DNA from: Micavibrio_A sp040381535
GTDB lineage: Bacteria > Pseudomonadota > Alphaproteobacteria > Micavibrionales > Micavibrionaceae
Length of the DNA stretch: 64,000 nucleotides
Assembly (NCBI GenBank): GCA_040381535.1
Contig: JBEIHF010000002.1
Span: 51,374 to 115,373 of the forward strand
Direction: 5' to 3'
Below, one piece after another: positions 44,641 through 53,279 of this stretch. Under the pieces are notes generated by a model. That model made no database searches. It was not told where the DNA came from and worked only from the letters and a program-made list of their open reading frames with translations. Within the stretch, counting starts at the first letter, position 1, and every line of letters begins with the position of its first letter. Both the position numbers and the translations under genes were made by a program.

Positions 44641-44693
44641 ACCTGTTCCTGTTGTTTTCGTGACTGGAGCACAGGACAGGTGCGGCCTTTTTT
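44641..44693 (+). terminator. Hairpin with T-tract before the vWA gene
   Basis: An imperfect ten-base stem (ACCTGTTCCTG with CAGGACAGGT, one bulge) and a loop of about 19 bases, with a T-run at 44687-44693. It may terminate or attenuate transcription ahead of the vWA gene. Confidence 0.5.
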
Positions 44694-44731
44694 AACCCAA
44701 CCATAATAACAAAATTGAAAGGAGAATTATC

Positions 44732-45715
44732 ATGGGAGGTGGCAGTTGGACCCCAGGCGACTGGGACGATTTTAAATCCAGTGCAACAGTAAATCAGACT
44801 ACAGGTCAGGCGTATACGCGCCAGCAGATCTTCAGCCGTTCTAACATTAATCCGCAGTTTGATCCTGCGCAGATTAAGGTCAGAGAGTCTGTAGATTCAC
44901 CTGACAATCCGAATTCGACACCGATTATCGTCGTATTGGATGTCACAGGGTCTATGGGGCATATCCCCGAAGCCCTGATCAAAGACGGACTCGGCACGAT
45001 GGCAACGGAAATCATCACCCGTAAGCCGGTATCGAACCCGCATATCATGTTCATGGCGGTCGGTGATGCATATACGGACAGGGCACCTTTACAGGCAACC
45101 CAGTTCGAAGCTGATATCCGTGTGGCAGAACAGTTGAAAGAACTGTATTTGGAAGGAGAAGGAGGTGGAAATGGTGGCGAAAGCTATTATCTGCCATGGT
45201 ATTTTGCCGCACGCAAAACCGCCATAGATTCCTTTTCCAAACGCGGTCAGAAAGGGCTTTTGTTCACCATCGGTGACGAGCCTGTTCACGGGGCACTTTT
45301 AAAACAGCATGCGAAGGCGATTTTTGGCGATGATCTCGAATCCGATATCTCGACCAAAGATCTTTTACGCATGGTGGAAGAGCGTTTTGAGGTTTTCCAC
45401 CTCATCATCGATCACGGCCAAAGCAACATGGCGCAGTTACAAAAGCAATGGAAAGACCTTATGGGTGAAAGAGCCATCGTGGTTACCGATTATACCAAGG
45501 TTCCGGAAGTTATTGTCTCGACGCTAGAAATTATGGCGGGCAAGCCTACCCAGGATGTTGTGGCATCGTGGAGCGGAAGCACGGCATTGGTGGTCAAAAA
45601 CGCCGTTGGCGCGTTGACACCCACCGGAAAAAAATCCGGAGTGCTCACCGACCCCGCTAACCAGAACGACGGCGTATGGCGGCCGGGCGATCCTAAACTC
45701 GGTATGGGGTCATAA
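44732..45715 (+). CDS. von Willebrand factor A domain protein
   Basis: A 327-residue cytoplasmic protein. Residues about 65-280 form a vWA Rossmann-like domain. The metal-ion-dependent adhesion site reads VVLDVTGSMGHIP (D-x-T-x-S form), with later candidates in GDAYTDRAP and FTIGDEP. A glycine-rich loop (EGEGGGNGGESY) lies mid-domain. The N-terminal 60 residues (GGGSWTPGDWDDFKSS) and a C-terminal WSGSTALVVKN segment are unfamiliar. AGGAGA precedes the ATG. The PurA-like gene follows three bases after the stop, so the two are likely translated together. Confidence 0.82.
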   Translation: MGGGSWTPGDWDDFKSSATVNQTTGQAYTRQQIFSRSNINPQFDPAQIKVRESVDSPDNPNSTPIIVVLDVTGSMGHIPEALIKDGLGTMATEIITRKPVSNPHIMFMAVGDAYTDRAPLQATQFEADIRVAEQLKELYLEGEGGGNGGESYYLPWYFAARKTAIDSFSKRGQKGLLFTIGDEPVHGALLKQHAKAIFGDDLESDISTKDLLRMVEERFEVFHLIIDHGQSNMAQLQKQWKDLMGERAIVVTDYTKVPEVIVSTLEIMAGKPTQDVVASWSGSTALVVKNAVGALTPTGKKSGVLTDPANQNDGVWRPGDPKLGMGS

Positions 45716-45718
45716 TCT

Positions 45719-46933
45719 ATGGCAAACCGCGCTGACATTGTCATCGGTGCCAATTTCGGTGACGAGGGAAAGGGCCTCGTCACCGACTATTTGGCATCCA
45801 AACATAGAGAACATACGCTGGTCGTCCGCCATAATGGCGGTGCGCAGGCTGGCCACACTGTGACGACCCCGGATGGTAAGCGTCATGTGTTCAAACATTT
45901 TAGCAGCGGAAGTCTTGTGGGCGCACAAACGCTTCTCAGCCGCTTTTATGTCTGTAACCCCATTTTGTATTTCAAGGAGCTCGAAGCACTCCGCGCACTG
46001 GGTGTAGACCCTTTGGTCTATGTCGATCCCGCAGCACCTGTGAGCACGTATATCGACATGATGCTAAACCAGTTCATCGAAGAACATCGAGGCAATGCAA
46101 GACACGGAAGCTGCGGCGTGGGTTTTGGTGAAACTCTCGAACGACATCTGCGCCCCGCTTGCAGATTATGTTTCCGTGATTTGGGAAAAAGCGATTTAAA
46201 AGACCATTTGCGTAAAATCCGTGAAAAATGGCTTCCCAAACGCCTTGCAATGCTTGGCATCGAAACGCTTCCGCCTATCTGGAAAGAGCGCTTCTATTCG
46301 GACCATATTTTGGATTGGTATGCCGCCATGGCGCAGGATTTTTCGGCAGCAGCCCGCACCGCACCCAAAGATCTTCTACAATCCAGCTGTGCATTGGTGT
46401 TCGAAGGGGCACAAGGCCTATTGCTGGATCAGGACCATGGCTGGTTTCCGCATGTCACAAGGTCCTCGACCGGTATCAAAAATGCCTTGATGCTATTGGA
46501 CGAGGCAGGGATCGAAAAAATCGATGTCACTTATATTACCCGTGCCTACAACACGCGGCACGGAGCAGGGCCTTTGCCATACGAGCTATCACACAAACCT
46601 TATGCGGGCATTGTTGATGAAACAAACATCCACAATGAATATCAGGGAAGCTTGCGTTATGCGCACCTGGATGTTGACCTTCTGGCGCAGACGATACAAC
46701 GCGATCTTGGTTATGCGAAAGGTTTACATGGCTTAACATATCGCCTTGCCGTGACATGTCTTGACCAGATTGATGACAATTTTTCCTGCATCAGTCAGGG
46801 AATAAGGAAGTTCATACATGAAGAGATGTTTTTAAAGGTGCTTTCTGACAGCGTCGGTGTAAACCGCCTTCTGACCAGCCGCGGACCTACCCGCCGTACA
46901 ATAAAAGAGGTGGAAAAAATGCACGCTTTATAG
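45719..46933 (+). CDS. Divergent adenylosuccinate synthetase homologue (PurA-like)
   Basis: A 404-residue protein clearly related to PurA. It keeps GANFGDEGKG with the catalytic aspartate, GGAQAGHTV with the catalytic histidine, FEGAQGLLLDQD, GAGPLPYEL and a GPTRRTI end. The canonical IMP-binding IGTTxRGIGP loop is replaced by HGSCGVGFGET, and the usual RRCGW segment by NEYQGSLRY. It probably uses GTP to join aspartate to a purine or purine-like nucleotide, perhaps not IMP. A regular purA is expected elsewhere in the genome. It is coupled to the vWA gene. Phage PurZ enzymes are another diverged branch of this superfamily. Confidence 0.85.
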   Translation: MANRADIVIGANFGDEGKGLVTDYLASKHREHTLVVRHNGGAQAGHTVTTPDGKRHVFKHFSSGSLVGAQTLLSRFYVCNPILYFKELEALRALGVDPLVYVDPAAPVSTYIDMMLNQFIEEHRGNARHGSCGVGFGETLERHLRPACRLCFRDLGKSDLKDHLRKIREKWLPKRLAMLGIETLPPIWKERFYSDHILDWYAAMAQDFSAAARTAPKDLLQSSCALVFEGAQGLLLDQDHGWFPHVTRSSTGIKNALMLLDEAGIEKIDVTYITRAYNTRHGAGPLPYELSHKPYAGIVDETNIHNEYQGSLRYAHLDVDLLAQTIQRDLGYAKGLHGLTYRLAVTCLDQIDDNFSCISQGIRKFIHEEMFLKVLSDSVGVNRLLTSRGPTRRTIKEVEKMHAL

Positions 46934-47002
46934 GGCAAAATTTGGCCGGCCTTGATATTGATAAATGGCATAGAAGCGTAATTATGTGACTATCCTCACA
47001 CC

Positions 47003-47094
47003 CATCTAGTCTTCCGTTTGCCACGTTCAGAGAAAGCTGGTCTCTGCGCAAAATCTACGCGTTTTCTCTACGGGCAAAAAAATCCGTATGGCGG
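47003..47094. repeat. Intergenic repeat, copy B
   Basis: Shares CATCTAGTCTTCC with 41761-41773 and aligns from TTTGCCACG to TGGCGG with 41843-41919. AGAGAAA and TTTCTCT, plus outer TTTGCC/GGCAAA, make it foldable as a long hairpin. It lies between the convergent PurA-like and six-winged-helix genes and could act as a transcript end. Confidence 0.6.
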
Positions 47095-47138
47095 GCAGGG
47101 GTAAAAAAGTTATTGCCGGGCTGCACTTCCAGACACTT

Positions 47139-49688
47139 TTAATGCAAAGTCAGTAAAACAACACCACCGCGTTTTTTCTCAACCTTCAGACGGCCCTCCG
47201 CAGGTGTGTCTTTAATCTTGCTTTCGACGTTTACTATTGTTTGAGCGATCACATTATCAGGCCATGCAAACTTAGAAGCGAGGCTGCGGATGGTGTCGCC
47301 ATCCAGCGTCTGTCCTTTGCGCGTATCCAATATCTCCAATATTTCCGCTTCTCTTACCGTGAATTCTCTCTCAAGATTTATGCATTTGCGAACGAAACCA
47401 TTTGCTGCGGTAAAATTAAATAGCTGCGTATTGCCTGCACCGGCGGTGTTCGCAACAGAAATCTGTCTGTCTACATCTTTCCACATAAAGCCCAGAGAAT
47501 TGGATGACACAGGAAAAAACGGTGAGTGCAATTTCCAGTCGTCCTCAAGGTCTTTCATCATTTTGCGAATGCCCTTAAGGCCTGTCGACCGGGCAAGTTC
47601 CTGATCATAAACAGTACGCGGATATTGTTCGCTTAGAAAAGCCAATGCTTCCGCTTGAGGCTTTCGGAGTTTTATTTCTGTATCCTTGACCTTGGCGTTT
47701 CCGGTAAGCGGGTTTTTAAGAAGTATTAGACCGGAGCGCAGTTCAACTTCCTCAGGTTCGACTTCAACCGTAGTTTTCACAATTTTGGGTGACGCTACCT
47801 TTTGTACCACGATGGCAGGAACTTCATCACCGGGCAGTAAAGAAATATAGCCATGGCCGCGGGCGTGGGTAAGCAGCGCTTCGGAGCCAGGAATAGTATC
47901 CTTAAGAATTTTTCTCAAATTCGTAAGTTTTTGAGACATTCTCTGCTGATCGAAAGGTCTGTTTGGGTAAACTTCTTCAAAAATCTTACGGGGCGAAATG
48001 ATTTCCGGGCGGGCAATGAAGATGGCCTGCATCAGGCGCGTCTGTTCCGCATTAAACGTAACGTTCTTACCTTCTACCATGGATACTTTGAGAGTGGGGT
48101 GTACCATCAAGGTGAAATAACCGAGATCTACCGCTTCCAAATTTACTTTAGCCCCGGTTGAAGTTTCAAGACGTTGTTTTATTTGAGTCTGTAATCTCAC
48201 TTTGCGTTCTTGTTCTAGGGCTTCGGGATCGGGAACGGTTTCCGCGGGGCCGAAAGATAGATACTCATCGTGATAAAAATGAATTTTTGCTTCGATATCA
48301 TCAACGCCACTTTCATCTTCCAGCTTTTTATATACTTCCTTGGCAAGATTGATGATGTCTTCATCCATACTTTTCCCACCACGAAGCGTGTGGCTGTGGC
48401 CTCGAATGTTGCTGTATAATGTGCGAGCACGTATGGCTTGTTGCGGAATTTTGTACAAATTTTCCAACAGTCGAATTTCCGGTGTGGTAAATGTTGCTTC
48501 CGTATTTTGTAAAGAGTATTGGCTTGGAGAATTCCTGATAAAACGGTAAGGACCAACCGCAACGATTTCTTGTTTGAGCATACTGGAAAAATCAGCAGCT
48601 GTAAATTTTTCTATATCAAAATAATTCGTATTAAGCCGAACTGTATTTTCTTCAACATCGATCTGAAGTGCAGGGCCGAAAGCAACCAGATATCCCGATA
48701 AAATACTTTCCAGCCGTTCCATCGTTTCGGCATTGGATTTAATAAAGTTGCTGTCCAGATCGGAGGGTTTGCCTTTTTCATTAAACAGATGTTCAAAAAG
48801 CTGGAATTCCTCTTTTCCCAATGAGAGTTCAGTTTCGGGAATTCGGTATCGTCCGTCATCCTGCGGGTCTAGGCGCAAAAGTCCATAATGTAGCCTCTCT
48901 TGTGGAAGTTTACCGGGAACAGTATATCCACCGCCCCAATCCGTACGGATAAGATCAAAACCAAGGCCCGGCGACGCTTCGTTAATTTTACGACGGATTT
49001 TTGTTATAAAGACATCGACTATCTTTATCTCTGGTTCTGCATCAAACTCATACATTTCCTGTAAAAGGCGCTCTTTTGAACGAACGGTTCCTTGATTCCT
49101 TACAAGGGATAAAAATATTCCTCTTTCAGACGACGTGAAAGGGACAATTTTATCTTCGAGCGTCACCCGGCCCGATTTCATATCGATGCGAAGTTTTCCG
49201 AGATTGACCATGCCGTCAACGTCGGCATTTTTATTGACGGCTTTGGCTACTTTTAAGGGGAGCAGGGCAGGTTCGGAGGTGTTGTCCACGACGCTTGTGA
49301 CACCTGCCATGGTTAGGTTGAAATCCACTTGGGGGCCCGGTTCATCGACATAGGCAATGACGGGAAGTCCGCGTGCATTGGATTTGGTGATCAGTGAGCT
49401 TAAGGCGCGTATGTAACCGTTATCTCTGGAAACATCTTTAATCTTGCTCTCTATAGATTCGGCTTCCGGGACTATAACCAGCGCGTCATAAGAGTCGGAG
49501 TAACGGGGAAGGTCTTTGGATAAAGATTCAATATCTTCTGCGTCGAGTTCTTCATCGGCAAAAGCAGCCGACCACGGTGTCGCAGAAAATTCTTTTTCCA
49601 AGAGCTTCAGGCGTTTGGGAAGTTCCTGCTTTAAATACGCAACATAAGTTTCGTCGTATGCGGGATCAATGAAAATTAGCGTACGCAT
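47139..49688 (-). CDS. Pseudo-receiver followed by six tandem winged-helix domains
   Basis: An 849-residue protein. Residues 1-150 resemble a receiver fold (LIFIDPAY, DALVIVPEA, LPVIAYVDEPG) without the standard acidic pair and phosphosite. Residues 160-258 are a canonical OmpR-type winged helix (LRIDMKSGRVTLEDKIVPFT, then DVFITKIRRKINEA and the GGGYTVPG wing). Similar but weaker units occur at about 266-353, 374-480, 519-618 (with MSQKLTNLRKILKD and ARGHGYISLLPG), 648-737 and 755-848. It is presumably a DNA-binding scaffold. The architecture is unfamiliar to me; copies 2, 3, 5 and 6 are by-eye calls. Confidence 0.75.
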   Translation of the reverse strand: MRTLIFIDPAYDETYVAYLKQELPKRLKLLEKEFSATPWSAAFADEELDAEDIESLSKDLPRYSDSYDALVIVPEAESIESKIKDVSRDNGYIRALSSLITKSNARGLPVIAYVDEPGPQVDFNLTMAGVTSVVDNTSEPALLPLKVAKAVNKNADVDGMVNLGKLRIDMKSGRVTLEDKIVPFTSSERGIFLSLVRNQGTVRSKERLLQEMYEFDAEPEIKIVDVFITKIRRKINEASPGLGFDLIRTDWGGGYTVPGKLPQERLHYGLLRLDPQDDGRYRIPETELSLGKEEFQLFEHLFNEKGKPSDLDSNFIKSNAETMERLESILSGYLVAFGPALQIDVEENTVRLNTNYFDIEKFTAADFSSMLKQEIVAVGPYRFIRNSPSQYSLQNTEATFTTPEIRLLENLYKIPQQAIRARTLYSNIRGHSHTLRGGKSMDEDIINLAKEVYKKLEDESGVDDIEAKIHFYHDEYLSFGPAETVPDPEALEQERKVRLQTQIKQRLETSTGAKVNLEAVDLGYFTLMVHPTLKVSMVEGKNVTFNAEQTRLMQAIFIARPEIISPRKIFEEVYPNRPFDQQRMSQKLTNLRKILKDTIPGSEALLTHARGHGYISLLPGDEVPAIVVQKVASPKIVKTTVEVEPEEVELRSGLILLKNPLTGNAKVKDTEIKLRKPQAEALAFLSEQYPRTVYDQELARSTGLKGIRKMMKDLEDDWKLHSPFFPVSSNSLGFMWKDVDRQISVANTAGAGNTQLFNFTAANGFVRKCINLEREFTVREAEILEILDTRKGQTLDGDTIRSLASKFAWPDNVIAQTIVNVESKIKDTPAEGRLKVEKKRGGVVLLTLH

Positions 49689-49931
49689 TACACACAGCCT
49701 CAGTAAGCCCCCTTCTTATCCGACTGTCGTATTTATGTCAATGATATGAATTATGTTACACATCAGAGGGTTAGACCGAAAATAATGCGACAACAAACAT
49801 GAGGGCCTTTCTTACATCCCCATTAACCATTGTTAGCTGCTTAGAAAACTTAAGAAAAAAGAAATTTCTTTATTTTTTATAATTCACAAAGTTATATTAG
49901 CCCGCCGCTAGATAATTAAATAAAGACAAGT

Positions 49932-50735
49932 ATGTTTTTGGGGACACATCTTCGCAAATATTTTCACGTTCCGGCATTGTGCGCGGCCTTTCTTGTGATG
50001 GGCGTACCTGAAGTTCTTCGCGCCGAAGAGATTGAGATGAAAATCTCCACCGGCTTTGACTATAGCGAGGGCGATTATGGTGATACGGAGGACACAAATA
50101 TCCTCTATGTCCCTAGTTCAATAAAACTAACTTACGGACCGTGGGCGGCAAAAGTAACCGTGCCATATCTTTTTATCGAAGGCCTTGGTTCGGTTATCGG
50201 AGAAGAGGGTATTATCGATGTCGCGTCCGGCAGTGTTTTGAAAGATGATGATGGTATCGGTGATGTGGTCACCAGCCTGACTTATACGGAGGATATCGAT
50301 GCGCAAGATATTTATCTGGACTTCACGGGTAAGGCCAAAATTCCTATAGCGGACGAAGACAAGGGCCTTGGAACAGGTGAGACCGATTACACGCTTACTA
50401 TAGACGTGACCAAAGTAGTTGGCAAAGCTAGTGTCTATGGCGGCGTGGGCAGAAAATTCGTTGGAAAAAATTCCGACCTGGATCTGGACAATGTCTGGAT
50501 GCTGAATGTGGGCGCGGATTATCAGGTTCTACCAAAAACCAATATTGGCCTATCTTACGATTTTCGTCAGTCCGCGGGCGATGGCGATAACCCGAGTGAA
50601 ATTACCGGATACGTGAATTACAAAATCACCGACAGGGTCAGCCTGCAACTTTACGGCGTCGGCGGTCTTTCAGACGGAAGTCCCGACATGGCCGTAGGCT
50701 CTCAGATTTCCTATAAGTTTAAACTCTTCGAATAA
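49932..50735 (+). CDS. Outer-membrane beta-barrel protein (transporter-like)
   Basis: A 267-residue protein with an N-terminal signal peptide ending near LRAEE. Its regularly alternating amphipathic strands (for example AAKVTVPYLFIEGLG, KASVYGGVGRKFVG, RVSLQLYGVGGLS) end in an aromatic C-terminal residue region (YKFKLFE), as in outer-membrane barrels of the phenol-degradation-pathway/transporter superfamily. The substrate is unknown. It is divergent from the winged-helix gene across a 243-base AT-rich gap that contains no other gene I can support. Confidence 0.75.
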   Translation: MFLGTHLRKYFHVPALCAAFLVMGVPEVLRAEEIEMKISTGFDYSEGDYGDTEDTNILYVPSSIKLTYGPWAAKVTVPYLFIEGLGSVIGEEGIIDVASGSVLKDDDGIGDVVTSLTYTEDIDAQDIYLDFTGKAKIPIADEDKGLGTGETDYTLTIDVTKVVGKASVYGGVGRKFVGKNSDLDLDNVWMLNVGADYQVLPKTNIGLSYDFRQSAGDGDNPSEITGYVNYKITDRVSLQLYGVGGLSDGSPDMAVGSQISYKFKLFE

Positions 50736-50746
50736 AAACAGACATA

Positions 50747-52177
50747 TTAATCGTCATCGCGATTGGGTCTGTCATCTGAGCCAGAACCACTGCGATCAAT
50801 TCTCTCCACTTCAATGCGGTCATCTTTCCCGGAACGATCGATCTTGTCTATTTTATCCAAGGTTTCGACCTTTTCGATCTTCTCAATTTTTTCGATTTTT
50901 TCGACGGTTTCAACCTTGTCGTTCTTCTCTATTTTCTCGGGCTTTTCGTTCTTGCCACTGTTATCAACCTTGTCCACTTTTTCGGGCGCTTCTATTTTGT
51001 CGTCTGAGCCGCTTTCACGCTCGACTCTGTCGCCATCACGACTGTTGCCGCGACCACTATTATCATCGTCGTCATTTCCGGAGCGACCGCTTCTGTCATC
51101 ATCACGTACGGAATTTTCGTCTTTAGAATCATGCGTATCGTCACGATCTTCATTGCGATATCCACGATCGTCATCGCTCTTGCCGCTGCTGGATCCATGG
51201 CGGTCAACGCGCGTTTCGAAGGATTCTCTTTCGTGCGAAAGAAGCCTTACACCGATTTGCCCGTTCTGGTTGCGCTCACCGGATATGATGATATGTTCAC
51301 CTGTCTTGATACCATCTGTGGATTTTCCGATTGCAAAGTGGTTGCCCGCTACAACAACATCGCCCTTGTTTGACACAGAATCCACATATCCCTGAATGGA
51401 AACGTGCTTTACGTCATGGGGTATCTTCGCAGGTTTGAGGTCAACCTTGTCAGCTAGTCCCGGTGGCCCGCTCTCTATATATGTTGCCACAACGCGTCCA
51501 TCCCGCCCGGCTATGCCGCTTACACGCACCGAAGCGCCGGGTTTCAGTTGCGCATTATCGTACTTGGCGGAAACCAGAACCGATTTACCTGCAACACGAA
51601 TTTCTTTGCCGCCTTCTGCAACGGCCGTGATGCGGCCCTCAACAGGGAAGCGGACATTGATAGAGCGGGCGTGCGGTGCTTCTTTACCAGCCTTGTGACC
51701 CGCCAGTACATTCACCGCCTGACCGATACGCAATTTTGCCGGCGAAGATTTAGAGACATTGTCAACGGTAACAGGCGTATCTTCGTCATATTCAACTTCA
51801 ACGCCATTGACACAAATGCTGCCAAATCCGCTGATTACGCCAGATATATAAATAAGATCGTCTTTAACGACAGGCGCACCGGTGCCACCTATGCCGTCAT
51901 TGCTCGTGACTTTATGACCCGTTCCGCCAATACCATTGTTATTAATGTTGGTTGTAACTTTTTGGCCCGTACCGCCAATACCATTGTTATTAATGTTGGT
52001 TGTAACTTTTTGGCCCGTACCGCCAATGCCCGTGTCAAGAAAGCCGCTTTCGGTGGCGCAAGGATTGGCCTTCGCAGAAGAACACCATAACAGGGAGACG
52101 ATCATGATCGTGATCAGGCCAAATTTTGAGAGCAGGCCTTCCGGGATTTTATTATGTGCGTTTGTCATGACTTTCAT
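50747..52177 (-). CDS. DUF5666-like secreted protein with GIGGTG repeats and charged tail
   Basis: A 476-residue protein with a signal peptide (about 18-38, ending SSAKA). Four GIGGTG-containing repeats follow (about 48-100; unit GIGGTGQKVTTNINNN), then beta-rich modules resembling DUF5666/OB-like folds (about 108-300; for example GFGSICVNGVEVEYDEDTPV). The last ~160 residues are low-complexity: Asp/Arg/Ser-rich, then K-I-E and K-V-E repeats. The ATG at 52177 overlaps the stop of the upstream gene by four bases, so the two are coupled. Function is unknown. Confidence 0.75.
   Translation of the reverse strand: MKVMTNAHNKIPEGLLSKFGLITIMIVSLLWCSSAKANPCATESGFLDTGIGGTGQKVTTNINNNGIGGTGQKVTTNINNNGIGGTGHKVTSNDGIGGTGAPVVKDDLIYISGVISGFGSICVNGVEVEYDEDTPVTVDNVSKSSPAKLRIGQAVNVLAGHKAGKEAPHARSINVRFPVEGRITAVAEGGKEIRVAGKSVLVSAKYDNAQLKPGASVRVSGIAGRDGRVVATYIESGPPGLADKVDLKPAKIPHDVKHVSIQGYVDSVSNKGDVVVAGNHFAIGKSTDGIKTGEHIIISGERNQNGQIGVRLLSHERESFETRVDRHGSSSGKSDDDRGYRNEDRDDTHDSKDENSVRDDDRSGRSGNDDDDNSGRGNSRDGDRVERESGSDDKIEAPEKVDKVDNSGKNEKPEKIEKNDKVETVEKIEKIEKIEKVETLDKIDKIDRSGKDDRIEVERIDRSGSGSDDRPNRDDD
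51924..52019. repeat. Two perfect 48-bp tandem repeats
   Basis: Copies at 51924-51971 and 51972-52019 encode 16-residue GIGGTG units on the minus strand; partial further copies flank them. Perfect identity suggests recent slippage or recombination. Confidence 0.9.
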
Positions 52178-53043
52178 GTCTGTTTTCTCGCTGGTCTACG
52201 GTGTGCTGTCTTGTTGTCTGTTTCCGGGGTTTTTGCGGAATGGTTTACAAAAACGCCCAGTGAAAATTCGTGATCGTTGTCAGATGTGTCGTCATTATTT
52301 GACGCTCTTTCTTCGGCCATTCCATAGATCTCTTTCAAGAGGTCCATGCCTTTTTGGCTGGCTATGAATTTAAGTTCGGCAATATCCGCCGCGCTCAAGC
52401 CGCCGCGGTGGGCCATGCGTTCGAACCTCAATTCTTCGTGCCCGATAATGTTGGAGGCTGCGGATTCAATGTGCTGACCTATATTGCTGGCAAAAAACCG
52501 CAGTTTTTCCTCAAGGCTCTTTTGCGGAACATAGCCATCTTGCTTGATGTGCAGATTTTCATCTTGCTCGGCAATCAAGTCAAGCCGTAACAGCTCTTGC
52601 ATGATGGCTTTCGGACGCACATCTGTTGTGATCTCCGTACAAAGGCCCGTGAAGGATTTTTCCTTCTTGCCGGAACTGTAGGGCAGGGGAAGAGGCTGGC
52701 CACGCGTATTCTTATACTTCACATGGCTGATCCACCGGCTGAACACCGAAAACGCAGCGGAAGATTTTACACGCGGCGGATTTTCGGAAGATGTATTTTG
52801 CCCTTGATTGATAAACAAAGACGTATCTTTACGATGGATCCCCGAAACGAGTGACAGATTGCTGGCCGTAACTTCTTTGGCGTCATCGGTTAACGACTTT
52901 GCGGATTCTTCCATATAAGTGCGTTTCAAAAGCTCACAAAAGTCTTTGTAACCTACGCCCCAGTGAATAAGAAATCGCACCAAGGGGCGTACCGCCTGTT
53001 CGGCAGCCTGGGCCACGCGCTGCTTACTCCTTTCTGCAGTCAT
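52174..53043 (-). CDS. DUF6502-like protein
   Basis: A 289-residue soluble protein. The N-terminal ~55 residues (RPLVRFLIHWGVGYKDFCEL, then a second helix) look like a helix-turn-helix, followed by a segment LSLVSGIHRKDTSLFINQG, which is also helix-turn-helix-like. A central part (LLRLDLIAEQDENLHI) is winged-helix-like. This pattern fits DUF6502, often encoded beside DUF5666 proteins as here. A regulatory role is plausible but not shown. It overlaps the downstream gene by ATGA. Confidence 0.65.
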   Translation of the reverse strand: MTAERSKQRVAQAAEQAVRPLVRFLIHWGVGYKDFCELLKRTYMEESAKSLTDDAKEVTASNLSLVSGIHRKDTSLFINQGQNTSSENPPRVKSSAAFSVFSRWISHVKYKNTRGQPLPLPYSSGKKEKSFTGLCTEITTDVRPKAIMQELLRLDLIAEQDENLHIKQDGYVPQKSLEEKLRFFASNIGQHIESAASNIIGHEELRFERMAHRGGLSAADIAELKFIASQKGMDLLKEIYGMAEERASNNDDTSDNDHEFSLGVFVNHSAKTPETDNKTAHRRPARKQT

Positions 53044-53134
53044 ACTGTAACTATCTGTTCTTAATACATAAAATTGTTAATGGCCAGGGTGCATCCCACA
53101 CAGCCGACCGCACTATACATCAGGAGTCTTGACG

Positions 53135-53149
53135 TGGGAAGAATTCCCA
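53135..53149. promoter_or_regulatory. Palindrome beside a possible promoter of the RTX gene
   Basis: TGGGAA and TTCCCA flank three bases. TTGACG immediately upstream (53129-53134) could be a -35 box, placing the palindrome in the spacer, as for an operator. It is about 130 bases before the RTX start. Confidence 0.35.
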
Positions 53150-53279
53150 TGCATTAGTAACATCAATAAGTGGAAAAATTTCCCGCAAAATAATTTGCAG
53201 GAAATTTATTAATAATCTGGTTCGCTCGCGCACCCTTTGAACGGGTCTTGCGAAGATTAACATCTAGAAGGAGTTACAC

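Noticed and set aside
45719..46933. Calling the PurA-like protein a PurZ (2-aminoadenine) enzyme
   Set aside because: The catalytic aspartate of GDEGKG is retained and there are no phage structural or DNA-polymerase genes nearby; the substrate is left open.
51924..52019. CRISPR-like array
   Set aside because: The 48-bp repeats are contiguous and in frame within a coding region, with no spacers or cas genes.
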